Below the pieces are notes generated by a model, which worked only from the letters and a program-made list of their open reading frames with translations, ran no database searches and was not told where the DNA came from. Below are positions 1-6,531 of a stretch of 7,104 nt of DNA, piece after piece. The first letter of the stretch is position 1. Each line of letters starts with the position of its first letter. The stretch is from an uncultured Lachnospiraceae bacterium (lineage in GTDB: Bacteria > Bacillota > Clostridia > Lachnospirales > Lachnospiraceae). A program made the translations under genes and the position numbers. Where the stretch lies: positions 1 to 7,104 of the forward strand of contig CACZSE010000254.1 of assembly GCA_902783735.1 (NCBI GenBank). Reading direction: 5' to 3'.

Positions 1-10
1 ACATTTACAA

Positions 11-80
11 AATAAGATAAAAGGTTCAGGCACGTTCAAAGTTGTGAACAGGCCTGAACCTTTTAACATTTTATCTTATT
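11..80 (-). terminator. Rho-independent terminator of the glycosyltransferase gene
   Basis: A 13-bp perfect inverted repeat has arms at 19-31 (AAAAGGTTCAGGC) and 52-64 (GCCTGAACCTTTT). Inside it is a second 5-bp stem, 34-38 with 45-49, separated from the outer stem by a 2x2 internal loop. On the minus strand the hairpin is followed by a T-rich tract (TTTTATCTTATTTTG). It overlaps the last two bases of the glycosyltransferase stop codon, so the gene ends directly in its terminator. A further 12-bp repeat (11-22 with 69-80, AATAAGATAAAA/TTTTATCTTATT) could lengthen the stem with a bulge. The symmetry suggests it may also stop transcription arriving from the left on the plus strand. Confidence 0.87.
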
Positions 81-1001
81 AAAACGATCTGTATATTGGT
101 TTAATCTGATCTCGAAATCCTGCTGATCTTTTATGGCCATAGTCTTTAATATGACACCTGTAAACAGGGAAATGATGGCTGAAAAAAGCGTACATCCCGT
201 GATTATAAGCGGTGCGATCCTGTTGATGGATCCTGCATACATACAGTCTTTAAACACCGGTATGGAAAAGAGGCCGGATATGATCAAAAGCTTGCCGGTA
301 ACGATACTGTAATATCTGTCAGGTCTGTAGGTACGATACAGGTATCTGATCGTCTGCTCGATCTTCCAGCCGTCAGACCATGTTTTGACTTTAGACTCAG
401 ACCCTTGAGGACGATTCCTGACTTCAACAGGGACATGCGATATTTTAAAGTTCCTGTGCGTGGCATGAATGCTCATTTCGGTTTCGATCTGAAAACCTCT
501 CGAAAGAACCGGGAAGGTTTTCACAAATACATAACTGAAGGCGCGATAACCCGACATGACATCCTTGATATCACTCTTGAAGATCCTGTTGACCATTTTT
601 CTGACCCAGTTATTTCCCCAGCTGTGAAAACGTCTCGTGTTTGTTTCAAAATATGTGGAAGATAATCTGTCTCCGATCACCATATCCGCTTTTCCGGAAA
701 AGATATCCGCAGCCATTGTCACGGCAGTCTCTGCTGGACATGTATCATCGCCGTCTACCATGATATAACATTCTGCGTCGATATCACGAAACATGGAGCG
801 TACAACATTTCCTTTTCCCTGTCTGTATTCATAACGAACGATAGCTCCGGCATTCTTTGCTATCTCATCGGTGCCGTCGGATGAATTATTATCATAGACA
901 TAAATAACCGCTTCAGGGAGTACCCTTTTAAAATCTGATACTACTTTATCTATGGTTGTGCTTTCATTATAGCAAGGGATCAAAACCGCTATCTTATCCA
1001 T
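63..1001 (-). CDS. Family 2 glycosyltransferase with two C-terminal membrane helices
   Basis: This 312-residue protein is a GT-A fold family 2 glycosyltransferase of the polyprenyl-phosphate sugar synthase/DPM1-like type, which move a sugar from a nucleotide donor to a lipid or glycan acceptor at the cytoplasmic membrane. Visible motifs are IPCYNE (8-13), DNNSSDGT (37-44, nucleotide binding), the metal-binding DGDD (83-86), GDR (110-112), DVMSGYRAF (147-155) and QIETE (171-175). Residues 233-250 and 262-287 are hydrophobic and should form two membrane helices; a short charged tail follows. The start is supported by a purine-rich AAGGGGG sequence four bases upstream. The gene stands alone, divergent from the hydrogenase operon, with its own terminator and candidate promoter, so a functional link to that operon is unlikely. 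Donor sugar and acceptor cannot be told from sequence. The family call is secure, the substrate unknown. Confidence 0.93.
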   Translation of the reverse strand: MDKIAVLIPCYNESTTIDKVVSDFKRVLPEAVIYVYDNNSSDGTDEIAKNAGAIVRYEYRQGKGNVVRSMFRDIDAECYIMVDGDDTCPAETAVTMAADIFSGKADMVIGDRLSSTYFETNTRRFHSWGNNWVRKMVNRIFKSDIKDVMSGYRAFSYVFVKTFPVLSRGFQIETEMSIHATHRNFKISHVPVEVRNRPQGSESKVKTWSDGWKIEQTIRYLYRTYRPDRYYSIVTGKLLIISGLFSIPVFKDCMYAGSINRIAPLIITGCTLFSAIISLFTGVILKTMAIKDQQDFEIRLNQYTDRFNKIKC

Positions 1002-1045
1002 TATTCCCCCTTAATCACCGAATACGTGCGGGTTTCATATAAAAC

Positions 1046-1057
1046 GAAAGATCTTTC
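1046..1057. repeat. 12-bp perfect palindrome in the divergent intergenic region
   Basis: GAAAGATCTTTC is a perfect 12-bp palindrome. It lies just downstream of the candidate -10 of the glycosyltransferase promoter, about where transcription would start, which is a position a repressor could use. It occurs once, and its match to any known operator is not recognised, so a regulatory role is only a possibility. Confidence 0.35.
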
Positions 1058-1062
1058 TACAG

Positions 1063-1092
1063 ATTATACTATGAGGACATATGCTAACGCAA
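1063..1092 (-). promoter_or_regulatory. Candidate sigma-A-type promoter for the glycosyltransferase gene
   Basis: On the minus strand a perfect TATAAT (plus-strand ATTATA at 1063-1068) lies 61 bases upstream of the glycosyltransferase start. A weak -35 candidate, TTGCGT (plus-strand 1087-1092, three of six consensus bases), sits 18 bases further upstream. Transcription would begin near 1056, inside a palindrome at 1046-1057. The perfect -10 is the main evidence; the -35 is poor. Confidence 0.5.
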
Positions 1093-1143
1093 TAAAATGC
1101 TGTTTGTTATTAAGTTTATAACCGGGGAATAAGCGGAATGGAA

Positions 1144-1175
1144 AAATAAGTGTTATAATAATATAAGACTTATTT
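1144..1175. promoter_or_regulatory. Inverted repeat straddling the operon -10: candidate operator
   Basis: Perfect 8-bp arms AAATAAGT (1144-1151) and ACTTATTT (1168-1175) are separated by 16 bp, giving a 24-bp centre-to-centre distance, a little over two helical turns. The repeat is centred on the candidate -10 hexamer of the hydrogenase operon. Transcription would start near the right arm, so the transcript would not contain both arms. The repeat therefore makes more sense as a DNA-binding site than as an RNA hairpin. It does not resemble the Rex consensus (TTGTGAAnnnnTTCACAA). The AT-rich composition makes chance occurrence possible. Confidence 0.4.
1151..1159 (+). promoter_or_regulatory. 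Candidate extended -10 promoter of the hydrogenase operon
   Basis: TGTTATAAT is a perfect TATAAT hexamer (1154-1159) preceded by the TGn extension at 1151-1153. No recognisable TTGACA-like element lies 16-18 bases upstream, as is common for extended -10 promoters. It is the best promoter in front of the gene starting at 1215 and would give a leader of about 50 bases. No comparable promoter is seen at the later, tightly spaced gene junctions, so it may serve the whole operon to 6702. Confidence 0.55.
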
Positions 1176-1214
1176 GAAGGTATTACGCATTCAGGCAATA
1201 CACAGAGGTTTATT

Positions 1215-1967
1215 ATGGAAACTAATATGAGAATCATTGCGGTAAGAAACAATAAGACCATATATCGCGACGGTGACAGGGTCTTAAAGGTATTTGACAA
1301 GTCCTATTCCAAGGCGGATGTTTTAAATGAAGCGTTAAATCAGGCAAGGATAGAGGAAACCGGACTGCACATTCCCAAAATCCTGGGAGTCACCATGACC
1401 GACGGAAAATGGACTATCATAACGGAATATATAGAAGGAAAAACTCTCGCAACTCTGATGGCACAAAATCCCGAAAAGAAGGATGAATACATGGAGCAGT
1501 TTGTGTCATTGCAGGTGCTCATGCATTCGAAGAGCTGTCCCGGTCTGAATCAGCTGAAAGACAAGATAAATCGAAAAATCGATCAGACCGATCTTTTGGC
1601 AACGGTTCGCTATGACCTTCATATGCGCCTGGAAGCCATGCCGACCCATAACAAGGTCTGCCATGGAGATTTTAATCCTTCAAATATCATCGTTTCAAAA
1701 GACGATACACTGTATATTTTGGACTGGTCTCACGCCACTCAGGGAAATGCTTCTGCGGATGTGGCAAGAACCTTCCTTCTCTTTTGCATGGAAGATGATA
1801 AAGAGGGAGCAAAAAAATACCTGGATCTGTTCTGCCAAAAGAGTGACACGGATAAACAATATATCAAAAAATGGATGCCGTTGGTAGTTGCGTCTCAGAC
1901 AGTGAAAGGCAATCAGAGGGAACGGGATTTTTTGAGTACGTGGACTGATGTTGCAGATTTTGAATGA
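1215..1967 (+). CDS. APH/choline-kinase-fold phosphotransferase
   Basis: This 250-residue protein has the fold of aminoglycoside phosphotransferases and choline kinases, which transfer the gamma phosphate of ATP to a small-molecule hydroxyl or occasionally to a protein. Visible parts are an N-lobe lysine in VLKVF (K25, likely ATP contact), a possible paired glutamate E39, a hinge-like EYIEGKTL (71-78), the catalytic loop HGDFNPSN (150-157, D152 the likely base, N157 a metal ligand) and the metal-binding DWS (170-172). All key residues are present, so it should be active. The start is set by AGAGG at 1204-1208, six bases upstream. Only 18 bp separate it from the next gene, so it is probably the first gene of the hydrogenase operon. 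No substrate can be assigned, and resistance to aminoglycosides should not be assumed. Its position next to a phosphatase-based sensor is suggestive but not proof of a shared pathway. Confidence 0.85.
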   Translation: METNMRIIAVRNNKTIYRDGDRVLKVFDKSYSKADVLNEALNQARIEETGLHIPKILGVTMTDGKWTIITEYIEGKTLATLMAQNPEKKDEYMEQFVSLQVLMHSKSCPGLNQLKDKINRKIDQTDLLATVRYDLHMRLEAMPTHNKVCHGDFNPSNIIVSKDDTLYILDWSHATQGNASADVARTFLLFCMEDDKEGAKKYLDLFCQKSDTDKQYIKKWMPLVVASQTVKGNQRERDFLSTWTDVADFE

Positions 1968-1985
1968 GCAAAGGAGAGATAAGCC

Positions 1986-2228
1986 ATGAAGATTACAGTT
2001 TGTATCGGTTCTTCCTGTCATATCAAAGGATCCAGACAGGTGGTGGAAAAACTTCAGGAGCTGATCGGCGAGTCCGCTATTGGCGATTCGGTAGAACTTG
2101 ACGGAACCTTTTGCATGGGAAAATGTCAGCAGGGAGTTTGTGTGACCGTAGATGATACTTTTTATTCGGTATCTCCTGACAATGTGAACGTATTTTTTGA
2201 TGAGAATGTTTTGAAAAAGGTGAGATAA
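1986..2228 (+). CDS. Stand-alone thioredoxin-like [2Fe-2S] ferredoxin (NuoE/HydC C-terminal type)
   Basis: The 80-residue product matches the thioredoxin-like [2Fe-2S] domain found at the C-terminus of NuoE and of the small subunit of multimeric hydrogenases. The expected ligands are C6 and C11 (CIGSSC) and C43 and C47 (CMGKC); a fifth cysteine, C52, lies close by. It lacks the N-terminal helical part of full NuoE and therefore is a free small electron carrier or a subunit that docks on a partner. AAGGAG at 1971-1976, nine bases before the ATG, supports the start. It sits 18 bp after the kinase gene and 6 bp before the sensory hydrogenase gene. By context it probably exchanges electrons with one of the two hydrogenase-type proteins. 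The cofactor assignment is good; the partner is inferred. Confidence 0.9.
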   Translation: MKITVCIGSSCHIKGSRQVVEKLQELIGESAIGDSVELDGTFCMGKCQQGVCVTVDDTFYSVSPDNVNVFFDENVLKKVR

Positions 2229-2234
2229 GCAGGT

Positions 2235-3908
2235 ATGGAGTGTCTGACACTTAAGAAATCCAATTGTAAGAATTGTTATAAATGTATCCGTAATTGTCCC
2301 GTAAAATCCATTCGTTTTTCAGGCAATCAGGCCTATATCATCAGTAACGAGTGTATTTTATGCGGCCATTGTTTTGTTGTATGTCCGCAGGATGCCAAGC
2401 AGATCGTGGATGAGACGGAGAAAGTTAAGGTACTTATGCAGACAGGCGATCCCGTGATCGTCAGCCTGGCACCGTCCTTTGTTGCAAACTATGATGGAGT
2501 GGGCATTGAAGCCATGAGAGAAGCCTTAAAAAAACTTGGCTTTTATGATGTGGAGGAAACCGCCATCGGTGCGACCATGGTAAAGAGGGAATATGAACGT
2601 ATGGTAAGACAGGGCGATCAGGATGTTATCATCACGTCCTGCTGTCATTCGGTAAATCTCCTTATCCAGAAGCATTTTCCGCATCTGGTTTCCTGCCTTG
2701 CGGATGTGATGTCGCCCATGCAGGCTCATTGCATGGAAATAAAAAAGCGTATTCCGGGTGCAAAAACCGTATTTATCGGCCCCTGTATCGCAAAAAAAGA
2801 TGAAGCCCAGCACTATGAGGGCATGGTGGATGCGGCACTCACCTTTGATGAGCTGACTGCATGGCTTAAAGAAGAAAACATCACTTTGGAACAAAAAAGT
2901 GATGCCAATGAAAACAGTAAAGCAAGGTTTTTTCCAACTTCCGGCGGGATATTAAAAACCATGTCCACAGAGCATACCGATTATCAGTACATGGTGATAG
3001 ACGGAATAGAAAACTGTATATCCGCTCTTCGGGATATTGAATCCGGGAAGGTACATAAATGCTTCATAGAAATGTCGGCATGTGCGGGAAGCTGTATCGG
3101 CGGGCCGGTCATGGAGAAATTTCACAGATCACCCATACGGGGATATGTTTCCGTGGCAAATTATGCCGGCAGCAGTGATTTTAACGTAGAACAGCCGGAT
3201 CAAAATGAACTTTCAAAGGAATTTGAAGTGATCCTTCAAAAAAACGCTGTTCCGAATGATGAGCAGATACGTGAAACATTGCTTCAGATGGGAAAAGTAA
3301 AACCTGAGGATGAACTCAACTGCGGTTCGTGCGGATATAATACTTGTCGGGAAAAAGCGGTCGCGATCTTGCAGGGTAAGGCTGAGATATCGATGTGTCT
3401 TCCGTTTTTGAAGGAAAAAGCGGAAAATATCTCCGATGCCATAGCAAAGAATTCGCCTAACGGACTTATCGTATTAAATGAAAAACTCGAAGTCCAGCAG
3501 GTAAATCCCGCAGCAAGAAGGATATTAAACCTTCGCACGGCGGACGATATATTGGGCGATCATGTTGTACGGATCATGGAACCGGAAGATTTCGAGCAGG
3601 TTTTATCTACAGGCAGGTTGCTTCGCGATAAAAGAGAGTATCTTGCCGAGTACGGAAGGTATGTGGAAAAAACGATCGTTTATGATAAAGATTACAAGAC
3701 TCTGCTGGGGATCCTCAGAGATGTTACCGAAGAAGAATTACAGAGAGAAAAGAAAGAAGACATCAGCCGTCAGACAGTAGAGATCGCTGACAAGGTAGTA
3801 GATAAACAGATGAGGATCGTTCAGGAGATCGCATCCCTTTTGGGAGAGACTGCAGCCGAAACGAAAATTGCTCTTACGAAACTGAAGGAGTCGATTAACG
3901 ATGAATAA
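2235..3908 (+). CDS. PAS-containing sensory [FeFe] hydrogenase, group C (phosphatase-linked) type
   Basis: The 557-residue protein combines, in order: two [4Fe-4S] ferredoxin motifs (C11/C14/C17/C21 and C40/C43/C46/C50); an [FeFe]-hydrogenase H-domain (about 74-310); a further Cys4 Fe-S motif of the PF04060 type (C363/C366/C371/C388); a PAS domain (about 400-498); and a charged helical, probably coiled-coil tail (about 499-557). H-cluster motifs are TSCCHS (134-139), GPCIAKKDE (182-190) and EMSACAGSC (279-287), so all four cluster ligands (C137, C184, C283, C287) and the candidate proton-relay C136 are kept, while other conserved positions differ from catalytic enzymes. No kinase, cyclase or other output domain is present. 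This layout fits sensory hydrogenases thought to report H2 or redox state. The start is set by AAGGTGAG at 2217-2224; the next Met, residue 68, would remove both ferredoxin motifs. Its end overlaps the phosphatase gene by 8 bases, implying translational coupling and a likely direct partnership. H2 sensing itself is inferred. Confidence 0.9.
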   Translation: MECLTLKKSNCKNCYKCIRNCPVKSIRFSGNQAYIISNECILCGHCFVVCPQDAKQIVDETEKVKVLMQTGDPVIVSLAPSFVANYDGVGIEAMREALKKLGFYDVEETAIGATMVKREYERMVRQGDQDVIITSCCHSVNLLIQKHFPHLVSCLADVMSPMQAHCMEIKKRIPGAKTVFIGPCIAKKDEAQHYEGMVDAALTFDELTAWLKEENITLEQKSDANENSKARFFPTSGGILKTMSTEHTDYQYMVIDGIENCISALRDIESGKVHKCFIEMSACAGSCIGGPVMEKFHRSPIRGYVSVANYAGSSDFNVEQPDQNELSKEFEVILQKNAVPNDEQIRETLLQMGKVKPEDELNCGSCGYNTCREKAVAILQGKAEISMCLPFLKEKAENISDAIAKNSPNGLIVLNEKLEVQQVNPAARRILNLRTADDILGDHVVRIMEPEDFEQVLSTGRLLRDKREYLAEYGRYVEKTIVYDKDYKTLLGILRDVTEEELQREKKEDISRQTVEIADKVVDKQMRIVQEIASLLGETAAETKIALTKLKESINDE

Positions 3909-5073
3909 TCTTTGTGCCGACATCGGTTGGAAGAGTATAAATCACGAAGGAGAACAGCTTTGCGGAGATCATATTGATATTGTTGAGAAGGATGAGAATT
4001 CCACCGTGATCGTGCTTGCAGACGGTCTCGGAAGCGGAGTAAAAGCGAGCATTCTATCCACACTGACATCAAAGATCATTTCGACAATGTTAGCAGAGGG
4101 TATCAGCCTTGAGGAGTGTGTGTCCACGATCGCCGCAACCTTGCCGATCTGTTCGGTAAGAGGTGTTGCCTATTCTACATTTACAATCATGCATCTGATA
4201 GAAAATGCAAGAGTGGAACTGATCCAATATGACAATCCGTCCGTGATCTTTATCCGTGACGGTGATCTGTTTGATTATCCCAAACAGGAGCTTTCCATAT
4301 GTGAAAAAAAGGTTTTAAGATCACAGATAAAGCTGCAGGAGGGGGACATCATGATAGCCATGAGTGACGGATGTCCTCATGCGGGGATCGGCCTGTCCTA
4401 TAATTTCGGATGGAAATGGGAGGATATCGCTAAATTCATGCGGGGTATGGCTATCGCCGGTTACAGTGCAAAAACACTGGCTACAATGTTGGTGGATGAG
4501 TGCAACAAGGAATATGGCTATCGTCCGGGAGATGATGCTTCGGCGTGTGTGGTAAAGATAAGAAAGCGTGAGCCGATGAACATTTTGTTCGGTCCTCCGA
4601 AAAACAGGGATGACTGCAAAAGGATGATGTCATTATTCTTTTCGAAGGAAGGTAAACACATAGTCTGCGGAGGGACAACCTCATCCATAGCAGCCGATTA
4701 TCTGAAAAAACCTCTTAAGGTCAGTCTCAATTTTGAAAGAAGTGATGTTCCTCCTATAGCAAATATAGAAGGTGTTGATCTTGTAACAGAGGGTGTTATA
4801 ACCATCAGTAAGGTGATAGAATATGCAAAGGATGCCCTTGAGGATAATATTCTATATGAAGAGTGGAATTTTAACAGGGACGGGGCAGCATTGATAGCAA
4901 GGCTTTTGTTTGAAGAAGCCACCGATATCAATTTCTATGTCGGAAGAGCGGTAAATCCCGCACATCAGAATCCGGATCTGCCCATCAATTTCAATATCAA
5001 AATGAACCTGGTGGAAGAACTGTCTGCCTGTCTTAAGCAAATGGGCAAAAGGATCAAGATCAGCTATTTTTAA
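3901..5073 (+). CDS. SpoIIE/PP2C-type serine/threonine phosphatase with an uncharacterised C-terminal domain
   Basis: Residues 1-222 of this 390-residue protein form a PPM/PP2C phosphatase domain of the SpoIIE kind, which removes phosphate from serine or threonine using two metal ions. The metal-site pattern is complete: GD (22-23), ADGLGSG (40-46, D41), MSDG (154-157, D156) and PGDDAS (209-214, D211/D212). The SpoIIE-like RGVAYSTF (87-94) is also present. Unlike SpoIIE or RsbU, the catalytic domain starts at the first residue, with no N-terminal regulatory or membrane region. Residues about 223-390 are an extra domain I do not recognise, with landmarks LFGPP (229-233), CGGTTSSIAADYL (256-268) and EGVDLVTEGVITISK (290-304). 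No membrane segments are seen. AAGGAG at 3885-3890 sets the start. The 8-base overlap with the sensory hydrogenase gene implies the two proteins work together. The typical target of this family, an anti-anti-sigma protein, is not encoded in the window. Confidence 0.9.
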   Translation: MNNLCADIGWKSINHEGEQLCGDHIDIVEKDENSTVIVLADGLGSGVKASILSTLTSKIISTMLAEGISLEECVSTIAATLPICSVRGVAYSTFTIMHLIENARVELIQYDNPSVIFIRDGDLFDYPKQELSICEKKVLRSQIKLQEGDIMIAMSDGCPHAGIGLSYNFGWKWEDIAKFMRGMAIAGYSAKTLATMLVDECNKEYGYRPGDDASACVVKIRKREPMNILFGPPKNRDDCKRMMSLFFSKEGKHIVCGGTTSSIAADYLKKPLKVSLNFERSDVPPIANIEGVDLVTEGVITISKVIEYAKDALEDNILYEEWNFNRDGAALIARLLFEEATDINFYVGRAVNPAHQNPDLPINFNIKMNLVEELSACLKQMGKRIKISYF

Positions 5074-5084
5074 GGAGTTAAGTC

Positions 5085-6509
5085 ATGTATAAATTTGATA
5101 CCAAAGTGCAGCATCTGAAATATAAGGTGCTTCGAGAAGTTGCGAGGTTCGCCTGGGAGGACACCCTTTTGGAACACGTGATGGAGATCCCCGGGATCAT
5201 CGTTCCCGGTAAGGTACCGACCATGCGCTGCTGTGTATATAAGGAGCGTGCTATCCTTGCAGATCGTGTAAGGATCGCCGTGGGAGGCAACAAAGACAAT
5301 CCAAATGTGATAGAGGTGATCGAGACGGCCTGCGATGAGTGTCCCATGGGTGGTTACGAGGTAACCAATGCCTGCAGAGGATGTTTGGCTCACCGTTGCG
5401 TGGATGCCTGCAAGTTCGGCGCTTTGAGTCTGGATGAAAATCATACGGCACACATCGATAAGACACTGTGTAAGGAATGCGGAGCCTGCGCGAAGGTTTG
5501 TCCTTATACAGCCATCATCAGTTTAAAAAGACCATGCCAGAACGCCTGCAAGGTCAAAGCCATAAGCATGAACGACGAATGGGTCGCAGCCATAGACAAC
5601 AGTAAATGTATTGCCTGTGGAGCGTGCGTATATCAGTGCCCTTTCGGTGCGATCATGGATAAATCTTATATTTTGGACGTGATCGATCTGATAAAAAAGA
5701 GCAATGAAAATAAAAATTACAAGGTTTATGCGGTTGTGGCACCTTCGATCTCGAGTCAGTTTTCCTATGCGGGACTCGGACAGGTCATAACCGGTCTGAA
5801 GGAGCTGGGATTTTATACTGTGGTCGAAACTGCACTCGGTGCGGACATGGTTGCCGATGCCGAAAGCAGGGAACTGGTAGAAAAAGGTTTTCTCACCAGT
5901 TCATGCTGTCCGGCATTTGTAAGCTATATTGAAAAGAACCATCCGGAACTTGCGGAGCATATATCACATAATCTGTCACCGATGGCAACCATTGCCAGGT
6001 ATTTAAAGAACAAGGATGAAAACTGTAAAGTAGTATTCATAGGTCCCTGTACCGCAAAAAAAGCAGAAGCGCAAAAAGACGAGGTAAAGCCTTTTGTTGA
6101 TGTGGTAATGACCTTTGAGGAACTGCAGGCGCTTTTCGATTCCAAAGATATAGATATCACGACGCTTCCCGAATCCGACCTGGATAATGCATCTTTCTTT
6201 GGCCGTATCTTTGCAAGATCCGGCGGTCTGTCCGAGGCAGTAGCCCAGGCAATGAAAGAGCATGGAGAAACTGAGTTTAAGCTTGAGCCCTGCATTTGCA
6301 ACGGGATAGAAGAATGTAAGCTTGCGCTTTTGAAAAAGAAAAAGGGTGTTCTCGATGCAAACTTTATCGAAGGCATGGCCTGCGTCGGTGGATGTATCGG
6401 AGGAGCGGGATGTTTGACCCATGAAGCCAAAAGCAAAGGAGAGGTTGATAAATACGGAAGTCAGGCGCTGGAAAAAACCATCACCGATGCGATCTCCGTT
6501 TTAAAATAA
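5085..6509 (+). CDS. [FeFe] hydrogenase, group B type
   Basis: The 474-residue protein is a cytoplasmic [FeFe] hydrogenase that should reversibly reduce protons to H2 with ferredoxin-like electron input. The N-terminal part is cysteine-rich, with 16 cysteines between 83 and 185: CDEC (83-86), C97/C100/C105/C109, C129/C132/C135/C139, C151/C155 and C175/C178/C181/C185, enough for up to four [4Fe-4S] clusters. The H-domain (about 212-474) carries SSCCPAF (272-278), GPCTAKKAE (320-328) and EGMACVGGCIGGAG (429-442), with cluster ligands C275, C322, C433 and C437, the proton-relay C274, and the active-site M431. These are much closer to catalytic enzymes than those of the upstream sensor, though G320 replaces the Met of the usual MPC motif. 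The length and the N-terminal cluster pattern fit group B, not the A-type bifurcating enzymes. AAGGAG (5072-5077), overlapping the phosphatase stop codon, sets the start. Activity needs HydE, HydF and HydG, not found here. Confidence 0.9.
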   Translation: MYKFDTKVQHLKYKVLREVARFAWEDTLLEHVMEIPGIIVPGKVPTMRCCVYKERAILADRVRIAVGGNKDNPNVIEVIETACDECPMGGYEVTNACRGCLAHRCVDACKFGALSLDENHTAHIDKTLCKECGACAKVCPYTAIISLKRPCQNACKVKAISMNDEWVAAIDNSKCIACGACVYQCPFGAIMDKSYILDVIDLIKKSNENKNYKVYAVVAPSISSQFSYAGLGQVITGLKELGFYTVVETALGADMVADAESRELVEKGFLTSSCCPAFVSYIEKNHPELAEHISHNLSPMATIARYLKNKDENCKVVFIGPCTAKKAEAQKDEVKPFVDVVMTFEELQALFDSKDIDITTLPESDLDNASFFGRIFARSGGLSEAVAQAMKEHGETEFKLEPCICNGIEECKLALLKKKKGVLDANFIEGMACVGGCIGGAGCLTHEAKSKGEVDKYGSQALEKTITDAISVLK

Positions 6510-6531
6510 TAAGGGTAAAAGAGGAAAGAAT

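Noticed and set aside
405..665. Plus-strand open frame of 86 codons inside the glycosyltransferase gene
   Set aside because: It is antisense to a well-conserved glycosyltransferase domain and has no family resemblance.
1064..1300. Minus-strand open frame of 78 codons with hydrophobic stretches
   Set aside because: It overlaps the start of the kinase gene in antisense and the divergent promoter region, resembles no known family, and its hydrophobicity follows from the AT-rich sequence.
1215..1967. Aminoglycoside resistance gene
   Set aside because: The fold is shared with APH enzymes, but the catalytic motifs alone do not define the substrate, and the context is a hydrogenase operon with no mobile element.
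5924..6436. Minus-strand open frame of 170 codons opposite the group B hydrogenase
   Set aside because: It lies wholly antisense to the conserved H-domain, and its low-complexity serine-rich composition is typical of an antisense shadow.
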